From positions 1 to 22,603 of the forward strand of contig CALCHM010000065.1 in the NCBI GenBank assembly GCA_937901345.1: a DNA stretch of 22,603 nucleotides, in the 5' to 3' direction. Both the position numbers and the translations under genes were made by a program. The notes beneath the pieces are model-generated. The model had not been told where the DNA came from. It saw only the letters and a list, made by a program, of their open reading frames with translations, and made no database searches. This DNA is from an uncultured Prevotella sp. (GTDB lineage: Bacteria; Bacteroidota; Bacteroidia; Bacteroidales; Bacteroidaceae). This document shows, piece after piece, positions 1-7,187 of this stretch; position 1 is the stretch's first letter, and every line of letters starts with the position of its first letter.

Positions 1-73
1 AGCGCCTTGCATTTTACTCACTCTTACACAACTTTAGAGGGTGTGCCGAAATTTTGCATTTCGATACACCCTC
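1..73 (-). repeat. Copy of a 55-base dispersed hairpin repeat, 3' of phoR
   Basis: Bases 1-55 are identical to the reverse complement of 4940-4994. Bases 37-73 form a 16-pair stem (arms 37-52 and 58-73) with one mismatch and one G-U pair, beginning GAGGGTGT and ending ACACCCTC. Relative to transcription the element lies just after the stop codon of the minus-strand histidine kinase, so the hairpin could act as its terminator or as an mRNA 3' stabiliser. The copy is cut by the window edge, so its full extent is unknown. The sequence shows the repeat and fold; the terminator role is inference. Confidence 0.8.
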
Positions 74-135
74 CTCCTAGCAGTTTTTTAGGACCAACCT
101 TATTGAAATGGATGGCGATGCCATTTGTTGTCCCC

Positions 136-1563
136 CTAGTTCTTCGCCAAAGTGAAGCGGAATTCCAATCCTGCATTGGGGTGGTTGTCAACAGAGATGT
201 TGCCACGATGGAAGAGAACGGCGTTGCGCACGATGGAAAGTCCAAGTCCTGTTCCGCCAATATCTGCTCCGTCTCGGGTGCGACCTTCTTGTGCGCGATA
301 GAAGCGCTCAAACAGTCGTGAGAGGTGGTGAGGTTCAACTCCCGCCCCGCTATCGTAGTAGGTGAAGGAGTAGTGGGTGGCACTTTCTTCGTCAAGAGAG
401 AGGTAGATAGCGACACCTTCGGGACCATACCGCAGAGAGTTTTCAATCAGATTGCGGAAGATGGCGTGGAGTAGGGAGTAGTTGCCATAGATGAGGGCTT
501 CTTCAGGAAGTGAGCAGTGAAGATGCGCCTTGCGTTGCTCCATCTGTGTGGCGAGTTCTTCACATACCTCAGCAACAATGAGCGGTATGGAATTCATTTC
601 GCGTGGCATCATTTCTGGTGCTTCATCCACCTTCGTAATGAGCGAGATGTCGCGAATGATTGCTGCCAAACGTTGTGTTTGCAAGTGTGCGCGCTTTAAG
701 AATCCCTGACGGCGCTCTTCAGAAAGATGGGTGGCATGCAGCAGTGTTTCGAGATAACCGCTAATACTGCTTACGGGTGTGCGGAGTTCGTGAGTGATGT
801 TGTTCGACATGTCACGCTTATAAATTCTGCGCTTCTCGCGCTCCTTTAAAACCGCCTTGTGACTATCTTCCAACTGTTTGTATTTTTCAAGAATCGTACG
901 ACTGATTTGTCCGAGTTCGCTGTTGGGGAACTTTAGGTGCTGGTAATCCACCAATCCGCGTTCGGCAGATTCAATAAAGCGGCGTAGCATGGTGATCGAC
1001 TTTCCAAAGTGGTCGGAAATGTAGATGAGCAAGACCAACACGATGGGGAACACCAAGAGTACGAACCAAAGGAACACGTTGTCGGCTTTCAGCAGATTTT
1101 CAACGTCGCTATCATAGGGCAGTGCTACACGCACGATGCAGTCATCGTAGGCCTTAGCGAAATAGAAGAAGGGTTGTTGTGTTGTGGAAGACGTGCGAAT
1201 AAAGTGACCTTCGTGCGACTGAATGGCTGCTGCTACTTCGGGGCGCGTCAAGTGGTTGTCCATATCTCCCAAACTCACTTCCCCCGAATCGTATTGCACT
1301 TCCCCGTTGGGATTCAGCACCGTGATACGCAAATCCTGGGGCAACGCATCGAGAAGCGGCACTGCAACGCTATTATCTATATCCTTGTTTTTTATACATT
1401 CAAATCCAGAAATTAAGTCGGCATAACCGCGCAACCTGCTTTCTAGCAGATTCATTTTATACACCTCTTCGCGCTGATTTTGAAAGGCCACAAGGATAAT
1501 GGCAAAGAGTGCAAAGAGCGCAGTGAAGTTGGTGAGTAGTTTGGTTTTATAGGAAAGGCGCAT
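136..1563 (-). CDS. phoR: PhoR-like sensor histidine kinase
   Basis: This is a 475-residue inner-membrane sensor kinase. A first membrane helix (about residues 9-27), an extracytoplasmic sensor region (28-163) and a second helix (164-182) precede a HAMP-like linker and a coiled stretch (about 225-250). The HisKA H-box has the phospho-accepting His258 in THELRTP. The ATPase domain shows the N box (NLIEN, 371-375), G1 (DSGAGVE, 404-410), the F box (LFERFYRA, 417-424) and G2 (GGTGLGLSIV, 436-445). All catalytic motifs are intact. It lies 102 bases downstream of the PhoB-like regulator on the same strand, so the two are probably cotranscribed. Phosphate sensing is inferred from the PhoR-like architecture and the divergent phosphate transporter; the sensor region itself does not reveal the ligand. 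The start is the ATG at the 5' end of the open frame, directly before the first membrane helix. Confidence 0.9.
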   Translation of the reverse strand: MRLSYKTKLLTNFTALFALFAIILVAFQNQREEVYKMNLLESRLRGYADLISGFECIKNKDIDNSVAVPLLDALPQDLRITVLNPNGEVQYDSGEVSLGDMDNHLTRPEVAAAIQSHEGHFIRTSSTTQQPFFYFAKAYDDCIVRVALPYDSDVENLLKADNVFLWFVLLVFPIVLVLLIYISDHFGKSITMLRRFIESAERGLVDYQHLKFPNSELGQISRTILEKYKQLEDSHKAVLKEREKRRIYKRDMSNNITHELRTPVSSISGYLETLLHATHLSEERRQGFLKRAHLQTQRLAAIIRDISLITKVDEAPEMMPREMNSIPLIVAEVCEELATQMEQRKAHLHCSLPEEALIYGNYSLLHAIFRNLIENSLRYGPEGVAIYLSLDEESATHYSFTYYDSGAGVEPHHLSRLFERFYRAQEGRTRDGADIGGTGLGLSIVRNAVLFHRGNISVDNHPNAGLEFRFTLAKN

Positions 1564-1574
1564 GGGGAAAATGA

Positions 1575-1604
1575 GAAATGAGAAAGGGGAAATGAGAAAG
1601 GGGA
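1575..1604. repeat. Short 14-base tandem duplication between regulator and kinase genes
   Basis: GAAATGAGAAAGGGGA occurs at 1575-1590 and again at 1589-1604, a 14-base period, with a degenerate partial copy just upstream. It lies in the phoB-phoR spacer directly before the kinase start codon as read on the minus strand. It is probably a slippage product; no function is visible. Confidence 0.7.
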
Positions 1605-1625
1605 TAGGTTAAAGAGATGCCCTCG

Positions 1626-1660
1626 TAACCTTAAGACCCTAAAACCTCAAAATCTTAAAT
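1626..1660. repeat. Degenerate 16-base repeat of the CCTTAAGACC type
   Basis: Two imperfect 16-base units, AACCTTAAGACCCTAA and AACCTCAAAATCTTAA, lie side by side in the phoB-phoR spacer. The same wording recurs upstream of purM (7188-7252), so this is a small family of low-complexity intergenic repeats rather than a gene-specific signal. Confidence 0.55.
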
Positions 1661-1665
1661 GATTT

Positions 1666-2337
1666 CTACACGAAACAATAACCGTGTCCCTGACGGTTGA
1701 CAATGCGGTTGCCCATGTCGCCTAACTTCTTGCGTACGTGAGCAATGTGGACGTCAACGGTGCGGTCCAGCACGTAACTCTCGCCTTGCCACACTTCTTC
1801 CAGAATCTGTTCGCGCGAGAAAACTTTCCCAGGGTGAGACGTCAGCATGTTGAGGATGCCAAACTCCTTTTTGGATAACGGAATCTCGGTTGTGCCTATG
1901 CGCACCACTTTGCGCTCGCTGTCTAATTGGAGCATTTCTGTGGCATCCTTTTGCGGGGCGCTCTCCGTTAGTTCCGTTCTGCGCAACACCGCTTTAACTC
2001 TGGCCAACACCTCTTGTAACGAAAAGGGCTTGCTGATATAGTCGTCGGCTCCTACGGAAAAACCATGGAGCAAGTCGTCTTCCGTGTCCTTTGCTGTGAG
2101 GAAGATAATCGGCATTTTGAATCCTCGTTCCCCACGAAGCACCCTGGCTAGTGTAAATCCCGACATGCCGCCCATCATAACGTCAAGCAGCAAAAGGGCG
2201 GGGTTGCTGTCCATCAACTGTAGTGCTTCTTCGGCTGAAGCAGCGGTAATGACGTCATAACCTGCCGCCTCAAGATTACACTGCAGGATATCGCGCAAAT
2301 CGGGTTCGTCGTCAACAACAAGTATTTTTGTGGGCAT
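1666..2337 (-). CDS. phoB: PhoB-like response regulator, OmpR family
   Basis: This is a 223-residue two-domain response regulator. The receiver domain (about 1-120) has the acidic pocket Asp9-Asp10, the phospho-accepting Asp52 in LLLLDVMM, Thr81 and Lys103 in SKPF. The C-terminal winged helix (about 130-223) is OmpR/PhoB type, with the recognition-helix region DRTVDVHIAHVRKKLG and the terminal hairpin GHGYCFV. Length and motifs are typical of the family. It is the first gene of a two-gene minus-strand unit with the sensor kinase and is divergent from the PiT transporter. That context favours a PhoB role over other OmpR-type regulators. A candidate binding site, 11-base-spaced TTAAC repeats at 2484-2521, lies about 150 bases upstream, consistent with autoregulation. 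The exact regulon is inference. Confidence 0.9.
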   Translation of the reverse strand: MPTKILVVDDEPDLRDILQCNLEAAGYDVITAASAEEALQLMDSNPALLLLDVMMGGMSGFTLARVLRGERGFKMPIIFLTAKDTEDDLLHGFSVGADDYISKPFSLQEVLARVKAVLRRTELTESAPQKDATEMLQLDSERKVVRIGTTEIPLSKKEFGILNMLTSHPGKVFSREQILEEVWQGESYVLDRTVDVHIAHVRKKLGDMGNRIVNRQGHGYCFV

Positions 2338-2437
2338 AAATATGGATTTTTTTGAGAAAGAAAACTGGAATATCGGGGTAAACCACAGGCGCCACCTGAA
2401 GGCACAGGTGCTCTTCCTTTATGGGTAATACGCTTGG

Positions 2438-2445
2438 CAAAATTA
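2438..2445 (-). promoter_or_regulatory. Candidate -7 box for the phoB-phoR transcript
   Basis: On the minus strand this reads TAATTTTG, which fits the Bacteroidota -7 consensus TAnnTTTG, about 100 bases before the phoB start codon. No good TTTG is seen at the usual -33 distance, so the promoter is either weak or activator dependent. The TTAAC repeats at 2484-2521 lie about 40-75 bases upstream of it. Confidence 0.35.
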
Positions 2446-2483
2446 GTAATTATCTACAACCCGACTCCTCCTAGTGGGTAGGA

Positions 2484-2521
2484 TTTAACAATTTCTTAAC
2501 CACGTTTGTGAAATTGTTAAA
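2484..2521. promoter_or_regulatory. Candidate PhoB operator: perfect inverted repeat with TTAAC repeats
   Basis: TTTAACAATTTC (2484-2495) and GAAATTGTTAAA (2510-2521) form a perfect 12-base inverted repeat with a 14-base spacer. Read as direct repeats, TTAACA (2485) and TTAACC (2496) are exactly 11 bases apart. A weaker TGTGAA follows at 2507, and TTAAAC at 2517. PhoB/PhoP-type regulators bind direct repeats of one helical turn, and the Bacillus PhoP box is built from TTAACA-like units. The site lies between the divergent phoB and phosphate transporter promoters. The repeats are seen in the sequence; the binding protein is inferred. Confidence 0.55.
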
Positions 2522-2533
2522 CGTTGGAGCACG

Positions 2534-2541
2534 TAACTTTG
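2534..2541 (+). promoter_or_regulatory. Candidate -7 box for the phosphate transporter
   Basis: TAACTTTG matches the Bacteroidota -7 consensus. The only -33-like element close by is ATTG at 2513-2516, 17 bases upstream and inside the right arm of the inverted repeat. A TTTG at 2505-2508 is too far away. A poor -33 next to a regulator-like site suggests an activated promoter. The implied leader is about 130 bases, in which I see no obvious riboswitch or open frame. Confidence 0.5.
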
Positions 2542-2670
2542 CATGCGGAATTGTATAGGCACCGTTTGACGTTGGGCAACAGGTAACAGACATCGATCAA
2601 CGGACTTTCAGGTCTCTTACTTTCTATCTACTCCGTTTACAACAAAAAACAACTTTATACATTATCAACT

Positions 2671-4920
2671 ATGGATTGGATTTTCTTAGGAATGATCATC
2701 TTCCTGTTCGGTCTCGCCATTTTTGACCTTTGGGTGGGCGTGTCGAACGATGCTGTAAACTTCCTCAACGGAGCAGTTGGTGCGAAGGCGGCTAAGTTTA
2801 AAACGGTTATCGCCATTGCGGCGGTGGGTGTGTTCTTCGGTTGCGTGTTGAGCGATGGCATGATGGACATTGCGCGTCACGGCATTTTTACGCCAACGCA
2901 TTTCTCGTTCAACGAGGTCATGCTGATTTACATGGCGGTGATGGTTACCGACATTGTGTTGCTCGACATGTTTAACTCTTTCGGTATGCCTACATCGACC
3001 ACGGTTTCGTTGGTGTTTGAAATGTTAGGCGCAGCCTTCGCCTTTACGCTTATTAAGGTGTTGGGCGATACGGGGGTAAGTTTCGAAGAATGTATCAACT
3101 CAGCCAAGGCGGTGCAAGTTATCTTGGCCATCTTCTTCTCTGTTCCCATAGCCTTTGTGTTTGGTGCGTTGGTGCAATACATCTCGCGCATTATCTTCTC
3201 GTTCAACCTTAAGAAGGGACTTGGGTTAAAGATTGGACTCTTCGGTGGTATTGCTGTCACCTCCATCGTCTACTTCATGCTTTTCAAGGGTTTGAAGCAT
3301 CTTTCGTTCATGACTGCGGATGTTGTAACATTCATTAATGACAACGTGTTGCTCATTCTTGGTGGATGTCTTGTCGTGTTTACTGTGCTTTCACAATTGC
3401 TACATTGGTTGAAGGTAAACGTGTTCCGCATCGTGGTGTTGGTAGGCACGTTCGCTCTTGCCACAGCCTTTGCGGGTAACGACTTGGTAAACTTCTTGGG
3501 CGTGCCTTTGGCGGGACTTTCTGCTTATCAGGACTTCTCAGCTCAGGTAGGTGCAAATCCTGACACTTACATGATGACTTCGCTTATGGAGTCAGCATCC
3601 ACGCCTTTTATTTTCCTTTTCTCAGCTGGGGTGATTATGGTTGTTGCTTTGGCAACCTCGAAGAAGGCACACACGGTGTTGAAGACTTCTATCGACCTTT
3701 CTCGCAAGAATGAAGGCGACGAAATGTTTGGTTCGTCAAAGGCAGCACGTAGTTTGGTGCGTTGGGGTAATTCAGTGGGACAGACGGTGACAAAGGTAAT
3801 TCCCGACAGTGTGCTTCGCGCCATCGACCGTCGCTTTGTTGTTCCCGCTGAAGCGCAGGATAATACGGTTGCTTATGACTTGCTCCGAGCTTCGGTTAAT
3901 CTCGTTATGGCATCTTTGTTGATTGCACTCGGTACGTCATTAAAGTTGCCGCTTTCTACAACCTTTGTAACCTTCATGGTGGCAATGGGTACAAGTCTTG
4001 CCGACCGTGCTTGGACGCGCGAAAGTGCCGTGTTCCGCATCACGGGTGTGCTCACTGTTATCGGTGGTTGGTTTATCACCGCTGGAGCGGCTTTCTTGGC
4101 ATGTTCGGTAGTTGCAACGTTGATGTATTTTGGTGGTCCCGTTGTGATGTTGCTCTTAATTGCAGGATGTATTTACTGCTTGATTAGTAGCAGTAAGAGT
4201 CTTGCAAATAAGTCGAAAGAAATGCAGGAAGGCGACATCCTCTTCCAGGAAATTCTTCAGACCAACGATCAGCAGGCTGTGCTTCCCATGTTGCAGCGCC
4301 ACATTGGTATTTGTTCGGCAGAACTCTTGGAACGCTACAGAGATTGCTTGAAGGATACCACCGAAGGACTCTTTACGGAAAATCTGCGTGTGCTCCGCAA
4401 GACGTCACATATCCTTGGACTCACTAAGAGAGAAATCAAGAACTTGCGCCGTCGCGAAACGATTTGCTTGCGTCGTACGGAACCCACAATTGCAGTGCGT
4501 CTCTCTACAGACTTCCACCTTGTGCATAATTCGCTTCGCCAGATTCTTTACGGTCTCGTGCGCCTCACAGAACCCGCACTCGACCATGTAGATAATAACT
4601 TCACGCCTATTAGCAAGAAGGAACGCGAGCGTTACTTGGGACTTCGCCAACGCACGGAAGAGGCGATGCAACAAGTTGCCGACAATCTCCGCACCTTGCG
4701 CTTTGAAGGTAATGACAAGATGCGCAATGTCTTTGAAAATATTCGTGAAGATCTCCGCACCTTCCGTCATGAGGTGCTTGTAAATATGCAAGCCGAAGAG
4801 GCCAACCTCTCAACGCTTACATTGCTCCTCCACGTGATTCAGGAAACAGAACAAATCTGTGCAGAAATGACTGACCTCGCTCACTTCACCGTAAGATTAG
4901 AGCAGATGGAAAATATCTAA
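2671..4920 (+). CDS. pit: PiT-family inorganic phosphate transporter with C-terminal PhoU-like domain
   Basis: This is a 749-residue inner-membrane phosphate permease. The PiT internal duplication is visible. The first half carries VSNDAVNFLNGAVG (24-37) and FGMPTSTTVSLV (104-115). The second half carries AGNDLVNFLGVPLAG (268-282) and KLPLSTTFVTF (425-435). About ten to twelve membrane helices fill residues 1-505. From about 515 to 749 the protein is soluble and helical, rich in Arg, Glu and Leu, and resembles a PhoU-type bundle. Classical PiT proteins such as E. coli PitA are about 500 residues, so the extra 230 residues are an added regulatory module, a form common in Bacteroidota. It is divergent from phoB-phoR and probably regulated by them. 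The start ATG directly precedes the first helix. The family is certain; the PhoU assignment rests on position and helical character. Confidence 0.93.
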   Translation: MDWIFLGMIIFLFGLAIFDLWVGVSNDAVNFLNGAVGAKAAKFKTVIAIAAVGVFFGCVLSDGMMDIARHGIFTPTHFSFNEVMLIYMAVMVTDIVLLDMFNSFGMPTSTTVSLVFEMLGAAFAFTLIKVLGDTGVSFEECINSAKAVQVILAIFFSVPIAFVFGALVQYISRIIFSFNLKKGLGLKIGLFGGIAVTSIVYFMLFKGLKHLSFMTADVVTFINDNVLLILGGCLVVFTVLSQLLHWLKVNVFRIVVLVGTFALATAFAGNDLVNFLGVPLAGLSAYQDFSAQVGANPDTYMMTSLMESASTPFIFLFSAGVIMVVALATSKKAHTVLKTSIDLSRKNEGDEMFGSSKAARSLVRWGNSVGQTVTKVIPDSVLRAIDRRFVVPAEAQDNTVAYDLLRASVNLVMASLLIALGTSLKLPLSTTFVTFMVAMGTSLADRAWTRESAVFRITGVLTVIGGWFITAGAAFLACSVVATLMYFGGPVVMLLLIAGCIYCLISSSKSLANKSKEMQEGDILFQEILQTNDQQAVLPMLQRHIGICSAELLERYRDCLKDTTEGLFTENLRVLRKTSHILGLTKREIKNLRRRETICLRRTEPTIAVRLSTDFHLVHNSLRQILYGLVRLTEPALDHVDNNFTPISKKERERYLGLRQRTEEAMQQVADNLRTLRFEGNDKMRNVFENIREDLRTFRHEVLVNMQAEEANLSTLTLLLHVIQETEQICAEMTDLAHFTVRLEQMENI

Positions 4921-4923
4921 GCA

Positions 4924-4962
4924 TTTAGAGGGTGTGTCGAAAATTTCGGCACACCCTCTAAA
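4924..4962. terminator. Strong hairpin 3' of pit
   Basis: The arms pair from TTTAGAGGGTGTGTCGAAA on the left to TTTCGGCACACCCTCTAAA on the right, 17 or more pairs including one G-U, with a very short loop. The hairpin starts 4 bases after the pit stop codon. There is no long T run, so it may terminate weakly or protect the mRNA 3' end. It overlaps the dispersed 55-base repeat. Confidence 0.65.
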
Positions 4963-4994
4963 GTTGTGTAAGAGTGAGTAAAATGCAAGGCGCT
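4940..4994 (+). repeat. Second copy of the 55-base dispersed repeat, inverted relative to 1-55
   Basis: This stretch is the exact reverse complement of bases 1-55. Each copy sits at the 3' end of the neighbouring transcript in the same orientation relative to transcription, so phoB-phoR and pit are bracketed by inverted copies. After base 55 the hairpin loops differ (CGACAC here against GCATTTCGATAC in the left copy), although both keep a complementary stem. Confidence 0.85.
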
Positions 4995-5101
4995 GAAATG
5001 GAGGATGAAGGGAGTGTACTGAAGTACATGACCAAATCCGAAATTGAGGAGCAACGCAGCAGTTTGCTCATTATGACACAACGCCTTTTTTTGTGTCATA
5101 G
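4995..5101. other. Noncoding stretch with palindromes after the dispersed repeat
   Basis: No credible gene is present. It holds the palindrome TGTACTGAAGTACA at 5015-5028 and a perfect 10-pair hairpin at 5072-5100 (TATGACACAA, a 9-base loop ending in Ts, TTGTGTCATA). The stretch may belong to a larger repeat element whose other copy lies beyond the left window edge. Confidence 0.5.
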
Positions 5102-5224
5102 CGTTACGCGACAATGATTTCTTGCTCAGAAAACGGTCGCCGCGTTGCGCGACTACAACTTTCTTGCTCGGAAACAACCGTCGTGTTGCGAGACAATGAC
5201 TTTCTCGCTCAGAAACGACCGCCG
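5102..5224. repeat. Tandem array A: three 41-base units
   Basis: The units are 5102-5142, 5143-5183 and 5184-5224, each exactly 41 bases. They share the frame CGTTGCGCGAC, then an ACTTTCTTGCTC core, then GAAAC and a CCGNCG end, with several substitutions between copies. At the first junction GTCGC and GCGAC can pair. A unit length not divisible by three makes coding improbable. The array lies between pit and the TPM-domain gene. Confidence 0.85.
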
Positions 5225-5334
5225 CGACATTCGTTTTGTGTTCTAAAGTTGTAAAAACACGGAACAAACCCTTGGGGCGTTTCTCTGACAAGTAAAAAAA
5301 TGTGACCAACTCTCAGGAAAAGGGGGAGGGAATG

Positions 5335-5365
5335 TTTGTCAACTATCCGATTTCGTGTAACTTTG
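5335..5365 (+). promoter_or_regulatory. Bacteroidota promoter for the TPM-domain gene
   Basis: TTTG (5335-5338), a 19-base spacer and TAACTTTG (5358-5365) match the consensus -33 and -7 elements exactly. The -7 box ends 6 bases before the ATG at 5372, so transcription should begin within a few bases of the start codon, giving a leaderless or nearly leaderless mRNA. It also argues against the upstream in-frame ATG at 5336, which lies inside the -33 box. Confidence 0.75.
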
Positions 5366-5371
5366 CAGTCA

Positions 5372-6298
5372 ATGAGAAAAATCTACATCTGGTTAATTGG
5401 TGTAATGTCGCTCATCGTGGTAGAATGCTTTGCACAAACAAAGTGGACACCCGAGACATTACCGATGGTACACCTGAAAGATTCCACGCGTTACGTTTGC
5501 AATCCTGATGGTGTGTTGTCCGCTTCAACGCAGTTCGAAGTCGATGCCTTGTTGCTTGCTTTGGAACAGGCGAAGGGCGTTGAGACCGTTGTCGTAGTTG
5601 TTAAAAGCATTGCTGGTGACGACCCCTATGAGTTTGGTATGCAACTCTCGCGGAAATACGGCATTGGTAGCAAAGAACAAAATTCTGGACTCATCGTTAT
5701 CCTTTGTACCGAGGATCGCAGTTATCAAATTCTAACTGGTCGCGGTCTTGAAGGTACGCTTCCCGACGCCATCTGTAGGCGCGTACAAAATCAAGTGATG
5801 GTTCCCCTGTTGAAGCAGGGACTTTGGGATAGCGCTATTGCAGAAACAATGAAGACGCTGGATGGCATTATCCGTCAAGATCCAACGTTGATGCGAACGT
5901 ATGCAGAGGAAGATATCGACCCCTTGGTGCTTGTGATTATTATCGCTTTAGTGGCGCTTTTCGTGTATAGCATCTACAAAACAATGGTCATGGTGAATAC
6001 GCGGGTTTGCCCCAAGTGTCAGCAGAAGACGCTGGTAAAAACATCATCCTCAGTTTTGCGCATCAAGAACAGGTATTACACCCGCACCAAGTGGCGCTGC
6101 AAACAATGTGGGCATGAAGAACAGCACGACGAACCTACAAACAATCCCCATGTAAACGGAACCGGTGGCGTACCTCCTCTCATCTTCCCCTTCGGAGGCA
6201 GTCGTGGTAGCGGCGGTGGTGGCGGTCTCGGTGGTCTCGGTGGCGGTTTCTTCGGTGGCGGTAGTTTCGGTGGCGGCGGTTCTGGCGGCCGATTTTAA
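5372..6298 (+). CDS. TPM-domain membrane protein with zinc ribbon and Gly-rich tail
   Basis: This is a 308-residue envelope protein of the TPM_phosphatase (YgcG-like) family. It has a signal peptide (1-21, cleavage probably after CFA), then a TPM domain (about 40-175) with the family-like stretch SRKYGIGSKEQNSGLIVIL and the ILTGRGLEGTLPD region. A membrane helix follows (about 184-203), then a cytosolic zinc ribbon (CPKC at 213-216, CKQC at 243-246) and a glycine/phenylalanine-rich tail from about 275 ending in GGRF. The gene precedes lemA by 150 bases, and TPM-LemA neighbours are common in many bacteria. The biochemical role of this pair is not settled; phosphatase activity has been proposed for some TPM proteins. 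I chose this ATG because it gives a proper signal peptide and fits the promoter. Confidence 0.85.
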   Translation: MRKIYIWLIGVMSLIVVECFAQTKWTPETLPMVHLKDSTRYVCNPDGVLSASTQFEVDALLLALEQAKGVETVVVVVKSIAGDDPYEFGMQLSRKYGIGSKEQNSGLIVILCTEDRSYQILTGRGLEGTLPDAICRRVQNQVMVPLLKQGLWDSAIAETMKTLDGIIRQDPTLMRTYAEEDIDPLVLVIIIALVALFVYSIYKTMVMVNTRVCPKCQQKTLVKTSSSVLRIKNRYYTRTKWRCKQCGHEEQHDEPTNNPHVNGTGGVPPLIFPFGGSRGSGGGGGLGGLGGGFFGGGSFGGGGSGGRF

Positions 6299-6310
6299 AT
6301 CTTTTATAGT

Positions 6311-6417
6311 AGACAAGTAGACGAGTAAACAAGTAAACGAGAATGTTTCAGAGATAAACGATGACTGTTCACTCGGTTTTCTTATCACAGGATTACTCAC
6401 CTCTCTTGTTTACTCGT
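6311..6417. repeat. AGTAGACAAGTAAACGAG-type short repeats with a 13-base inverted pair
   Basis: The TPM-lemA gap contains near-tandem 8-base words (AGACAAGT, AGACGAGT, AAACAAGT). ACGAGTAAACAAG (6321-6333) is exactly complementary to CTTGTTTACTCGT (6405-6417), which would fold the spacer. Related wording (GTAGACGAGT, ACGAGTAGACAAGT) recurs at 7122-7153 after lemA, so this is a small local repeat family. Function is unknown. Confidence 0.6.
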
Positions 6418-6448
6418 ACCTATAAACTTGTACCTAAAACTTAAATTT

Positions 6449-7036
6449 ATGAACTTCTCAAAATCAACACTTATCATCCTTGCCATTGTGGCATTAATCC
6501 TTGTTTGGGGCGTAACATCTTACAATAGTTTGGTGACTCAAGACGAAACAGTGAGTGCCGAGTGGGCAAACGTTCAGACACAATACCAGCGTCGCGCCGA
6601 CCTCATCCCTAATCTTGTAAACACCGTTAAGGGATATGCCGCACACGAAAGTCAGACGCTTCAAGACGTTGTAGATGCTCGCGCAAAGGCCACACAGATT
6701 ACGCTTAATGCGGAAGACTTGACAGAAGAAAACCTTCGTAAGTTCCAGCAGGCACAAAGCGAACTTTCAAAGGGTTTGGGCAAACTCATGGCTGTAGCCG
6801 AAAGTTATCCCGACCTCAAAGCGAGTCAAAATTTCTCTGAACTCCAAGCGCAATTGGAGGGAACGGAAAACCGCATTGCTGAAAGTCGCCGTCGTTATAA
6901 TGAAGTCGTAAAGGAATATAACGTCAATGTGCGTCGCGTTCCCAAGAGCATAATTGCCGGCATGTTTGGTTTCGAAAAGAAAGCACCCTTCGAAGCTTCA
7001 GAAGCCGCACAAACAGCACCCACGGTGGAATTCTAA
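6449..7036 (+). CDS. lemA: LemA family protein
   Basis: This is a 195-residue membrane-anchored protein. A short N-terminal segment and one membrane helix (about 6-22) are followed by a long helical domain. It carries the diagnostic family stretches YNSLVTQDETV, WANVQTQYQRRADLIPNLV and VKGYAAHE, and the C-terminal RRYNEVVKEYNV. The length is normal. The ATG at 6449 is preferred over an in-frame TTG at 6428 because LemA proteins begin directly before the helix. It follows the TPM-domain gene on the same strand, and the two may function together at the cell envelope. The molecular role of LemA is not established. Confidence 0.92.
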   Translation: MNFSKSTLIILAIVALILVWGVTSYNSLVTQDETVSAEWANVQTQYQRRADLIPNLVNTVKGYAAHESQTLQDVVDARAKATQITLNAEDLTEENLRKFQQAQSELSKGLGKLMAVAESYPDLKASQNFSELQAQLEGTENRIAESRRRYNEVVKEYNVNVRRVPKSIIAGMFGFEKKAPFEASEAAQTAPTVEF

Positions 7037-7187
7037 TCTCAGGTCATAAGGTCGCTCCGCTTAGAGGGTTTAAGGTTTTAAGAACTATGCAGATCGCATG
7101 GTGCTCATAACCTTAAATTAGTAGACGAGTTATTAGATACGAGTAGACAAGTGAGGCCAGACTCGATCGCTTGCTTGCACGCTGCAT

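Noticed and set aside
4917..5309. Minus-strand open frame of 130 codons downstream of pit
   Set aside because: It runs through the dispersed hairpin repeat and the 41-base tandem array. A 41-base unit shifts frame at every copy, so the frame is not under coding selection. A similar spurious frame occurs in the left repeat copy.
5336..5371. Upstream ATG extending the TPM-domain protein by 12 residues
   Set aside because: The ATG overlaps the -33 promoter element and the -7 box lies inside the extension. The downstream ATG gives a proper signal peptide.
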